Below are positions 6,715-8,609 of a DNA stretch of 8,609 bases, one piece after another (within the stretch, counting starts at the first letter, position 1; every line of letters starts with the position of its first letter). The position numbers and the translations under genes were made by a program. A model generated the notes under the pieces. It had not been told where the DNA came from, made no database searches, and saw nothing but the letters and a program-made list of their open reading frames with translations. This stretch comes from JAJRXG01 sp038523965 (lineage in GTDB: Bacteria > Bacteroidota > Bacteroidia > Chitinophagales > Saprospiraceae). Location of the stretch: contig JBCBIX010000110.1 of NCBI GenBank assembly GCA_038523965.1, forward strand, positions 1 through 8,609. The letters are read 5' to 3'.

Positions 6715-6836
6715 GCTCTTGTTCTTTTTAAATTCTTAACTGCAGATCGTTTCGATGCGCGAAGATAACAAGTCATCTTCGCCTGTATCGTCGGTGGTCG
6801 ATCACGATCGTCTGTTCGAATTAATCTTTTGACATT
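6715..6836. promoter_or_regulatory. Divergent control region between gnd and zwf-pgl
   Basis: These 122 bp lie between two oppositely oriented start codons, so promoters for both genes must be here or overlap the coding ends. I see no full match to the Bacteroidota promoter pattern (TTTG, about 19 nt, then TAnnTTTG); TATCTTCG on the minus strand at 6763-6770 is a near match to the second element but lacks a proper partner. No strong Shine-Dalgarno sequence precedes either ATG. The region contains a perfect inverted repeat, listed separately. Confidence 0.7.
6759..6782. repeat. Perfect 8-bp inverted repeat with 8-bp spacer, candidate operator
   Basis: GCGAAGAT at 6759-6766 and its exact reverse complement ATCTTCGC at 6775-6782, separated by AACAAGTC, near the middle of the gnd-zwf intergenic region. 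The half-site centres are 16 bp apart, roughly one and a half helical turns. There is no U-tract, and it sits between divergent genes, so a terminator is unlikely; a dimeric regulator site or a 5'-leader hairpin fits better. The assignment is by structure only. Confidence 0.5.
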
Positions 6837-8351
6837 ATGGACAACACTGTTTTTGTAATCTTCGGGGCCTCTGGTGATTTAGCTGAGCGAAAGTTGATAC
6901 CAGCGCTCTTTCACCTATGCAAAGGAAAGTTCCTACCAGAACAGTATGTTGTCTTGGGGGTCAGCCGATCAAGTTTTTCGGATGAAGAGTTTAGAAAAAA
7001 GGCCTTCTACGATAATAGATTTATCGATGAAGAAGAGCGCAATGAAGCAGATGATGAGTTCGTAAATCGTCTGCAATACTTATCTCTCCAGACAGCAGAA
7101 GAATCAGACTATAAAAAACTCAAAGAAAGACTTAGCTCGATAGAGGAACAGTATGGCATAGGAGGCAACTACATCTATTATCTCTCGACACCTCCATTTC
7201 TTTATGAGGTCATCCCGTCTTGTCTGGCCGCACATGATTTACATGATGAATCTACAGGATGGAAACGGCTCGTTGTCGAGAAACCGTTCGGATACGATCT
7301 CCAGTCTGCGCAACAGTTGAATAGATCACTCAAGAAGTACTTTGACGAAGATCAGATCTATCGCATCGATCATTATCTGGGTAAGGAAACCGTTCAAAAC
7401 CTATTAGTAACCAGGTTTGCCAATGGAATATTCGAACCACTCTGGAATCGAAATTATATCCATCATGTACAGATTACAAATGCCGAGAACCTTACAGTAG
7501 GCAGTCGAGCAGGGTACTATGATAGGTCTGGAGCGATACGGGACATGTTCCAAAATCACCTCATGCAGATCGTGGCCCATGTGGCAATGGAGCCGCCTAT
7601 CGCAGCTAATTATAATGCCATCAGAAATGAAAAATTAAAACTACTCCGCTCGATACGCCCTATCGATCCAGAAGACATCACCAGCCAAGTGATCAGAGGG
7701 CAATACACGTCTTCGACCATCGATGGAGAACACATTAATGCCTATCGTGATGAAGATGGTGTCCCAGAAGATTCTAAAACGGAGACGTTCGTGGCCGTCA
7801 AGTTTTTTATTGATAACTGGAGATGGGCGGATGTACCATTTTACGTTAGATCAGGCAAAGCGCTTCCGACTAAAGTGACTGAAGTGGTCATCACATTCAA
7901 AGATCCTCCACATGCTCTGTTCAGAAAAGATCGCATGATCCATAATGACAACAACCAACTCGTCATCCGCATCCAGCCGGATGAGGGGATGCTGCTCAAG
8001 TTTGGAATGAAGGTCCCAGGTTCGGGATTTGAGGTGAAGGATGTGGGTATGGATTTTCATTACTCTGATCTGACGGATGCTGAGGTTCCTACAGCCTATG
8101 AGCGGCTTCTTCTTGATGTGATCAAAGGGGATGCAACTCTCTATGCCTTGGGCGATTCGGTAGAGGAGTCCTGGCGTTTCGTCACGCCAATATTAGATGC
8201 TTGGGAGTCGGACGATACGATCCCTGTCTACGGATATCCGGCGGGAACGTGGGGGCCTGATGTGGTGTCACAGATGATCGAGGCTAAGGATCTGACTTGG
8301 CGAAATCCGTGTAGTGCACTTACGACGAATGGCTCTTTTGAACAACTATAA
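6837..8351 (+). CDS. zwf: Glucose-6-phosphate 1-dehydrogenase
   Basis: Cytoplasmic enzyme that oxidises glucose-6-phosphate to 6-phosphoglucono-delta-lactone with NADP, the entry step of the oxidative pentose phosphate pathway. The 504 residues are a normal length. Motifs are the coenzyme-binding GASGDLAERKLIPALF (10-25), Arg44 in GVSRSSF at the position linked to NADP 2'-phosphate binding, EKPFG (148-152), the substrate-binding and catalytic RIDHYLGKE (176-184), GYYDRSGAIRDMFQNHLMQ with the likely catalytic base His241, and RSGKALPTKVTEV (338-350). All key residues are present. The ATG at 6837 puts the nucleotide-binding motif at the expected distance from the N-terminus; no strong ribosome binding site precedes it. 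pgl starts 15 nt after its stop, so the two are almost certainly one transcript, opposite to gnd. Confidence 0.97.
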   Translation: MDNTVFVIFGASGDLAERKLIPALFHLCKGKFLPEQYVVLGVSRSSFSDEEFRKKAFYDNRFIDEEERNEADDEFVNRLQYLSLQTAEESDYKKLKERLSSIEEQYGIGGNYIYYLSTPPFLYEVIPSCLAAHDLHDESTGWKRLVVEKPFGYDLQSAQQLNRSLKKYFDEDQIYRIDHYLGKETVQNLLVTRFANGIFEPLWNRNYIHHVQITNAENLTVGSRAGYYDRSGAIRDMFQNHLMQIVAHVAMEPPIAANYNAIRNEKLKLLRSIRPIDPEDITSQVIRGQYTSSTIDGEHINAYRDEDGVPEDSKTETFVAVKFFIDNWRWADVPFYVRSGKALPTKVTEVVITFKDPPHALFRKDRMIHNDNNQLVIRIQPDEGMLLKFGMKVPGSGFEVKDVGMDFHYSDLTDAEVPTAYERLLLDVIKGDATLYALGDSVEESWRFVTPILDAWESDDTIPVYGYPAGTWGPDVVSQMIEAKDLTWRNPCSALTTNGSFEQL

Positions 8352-8366
8352 ACGACGAGAACTCTA

Positions 8367-8609
8367 ATGATTCATATTTATAAAGATGGCCAGGAAGTGG
8401 CAACTCAGTTCGCCGACTATCTGATGTGGCAGACCCGACAATCACGTGGGGCGTATCATATCGCATTGTCCGGAGGAAGTACTCCCAAACTGTTGTTTCA
8501 AGTCATGGCTGAGCAGTATGCGAATCAATTCAATTGGAATCAAATTCACTTTTGGTGGGGAGATGAACGATGTGTATCGGCACATGATGAGCAAAGCAAT
8601 TATAAAATG
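8367..8609 (+). CDS. pgl: 6-Phosphogluconolactonase, N-terminal part, cut by window edge
   Basis: Hydrolyses 6-phosphogluconolactone to 6-phosphogluconate, the step between Zwf and Gnd. The 81 residues visible begin at the ATG at 8367-8369 (MIHIYKDGQEVA) and include the DevB/Pgl-type signature IALSGGSTPKLLFQ (32-45) and IHFWWGDERCV (60-70) followed by HDEQSNYKM (73-81), which are the phosphate- and substrate-binding segments of the family. The frame is open at the right edge; full-length bacterial members have about 230-250 residues, so roughly two thirds is missing. The start lies 15 nt after the zwf stop with the purine run GACGAGAA between them, consistent with a zwf-pgl operon. The position directly after zwf supports Pgl over glucosamine-6-phosphate deaminase, which belongs to the same fold family. 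Confidence 0.93.
   Translation, partial: MIHIYKDGQEVATQFADYLMWQTRQSRGAYHIALSGGSTPKLLFQVMAEQYANQFNWNQIHFWWGDERCVSAHDEQSNYKM

Noticed and set aside
6416..6739. Open frame of 107 codons on the plus strand opposite gnd
   Set aside because: It lies antisense to a fully conserved gnd coding region, its translation is Ser-rich without recognisable features, and it runs into the divergent control region.
6745..6819. Repeated GATCGT/TTCGA and CGATC motifs in the gnd-zwf control region
   Set aside because: CGAT and ATCGAT words are frequent throughout the gnd and zwf coding regions, so this appears to be the base-word background of the genome.

Overview
The window looks like chromosomal DNA of a member of the Bacteroidota with moderate GC content. 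The evidence is a SusC/FecA-style TonB-dependent receptor with an N-terminal carboxypeptidase-regulatory-like domain, a small His-rich exported protein of a type I associate with that phylum, start sites mostly without strong Shine-Dalgarno sequences, and a Bacteroidota-style 6-phosphogluconate dehydrogenase. I cannot name a genus. There is no rRNA, tRNA, CRISPR array, insertion sequence or phage gene, and no gene-free stretch longer than about 150 bases.

Left part (1-2204, minus strand, read right to left): a predicted lipoprotein, a small membrane-anchored or exported His-rich protein, then a TonB-dependent receptor that leaves the window at its left edge. The receptor frame carries one in-frame TAA at 468-470, just after the plug domain. 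The same frame then stays open, with recognisable receptor sequence, for 155 codons to the window edge. It is therefore a nonsense-interrupted gene, or a sequencing error, and not a short gene.

Middle part (2299-5272, minus strand): a secreted alpha/beta-hydrolase (carboxylesterase type), an AraC-family regulator directly upstream of it, a GNAT N-acetyltransferase and a DinB/YfiT-like four-helix protein. The last two lie directly downstream of gnd on the same strand and may be co-transcribed with it.

Right part (5305-8609): the three enzymes of the oxidative pentose phosphate pathway. 6-Phosphogluconate dehydrogenase (gnd) reads left. Glucose-6-phosphate dehydrogenase (zwf) and 6-phosphogluconolactonase (pgl, cut off by the right edge) read right as a tight pair. 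The 122-bp divergent intergenic region holds a perfect 8+8 bp inverted repeat that is a candidate shared operator. Together these genes convert glucose-6-phosphate to ribulose-5-phosphate and yield two reduced nicotinamide cofactors.

Most of the window is ordinary metabolism and nutrient uptake, and I see no convincing new multi-gene system. The points most worth following up are the nonsense codon in the receptor, the receptor's small His-rich neighbour, and the shared control region between gnd and zwf-pgl.
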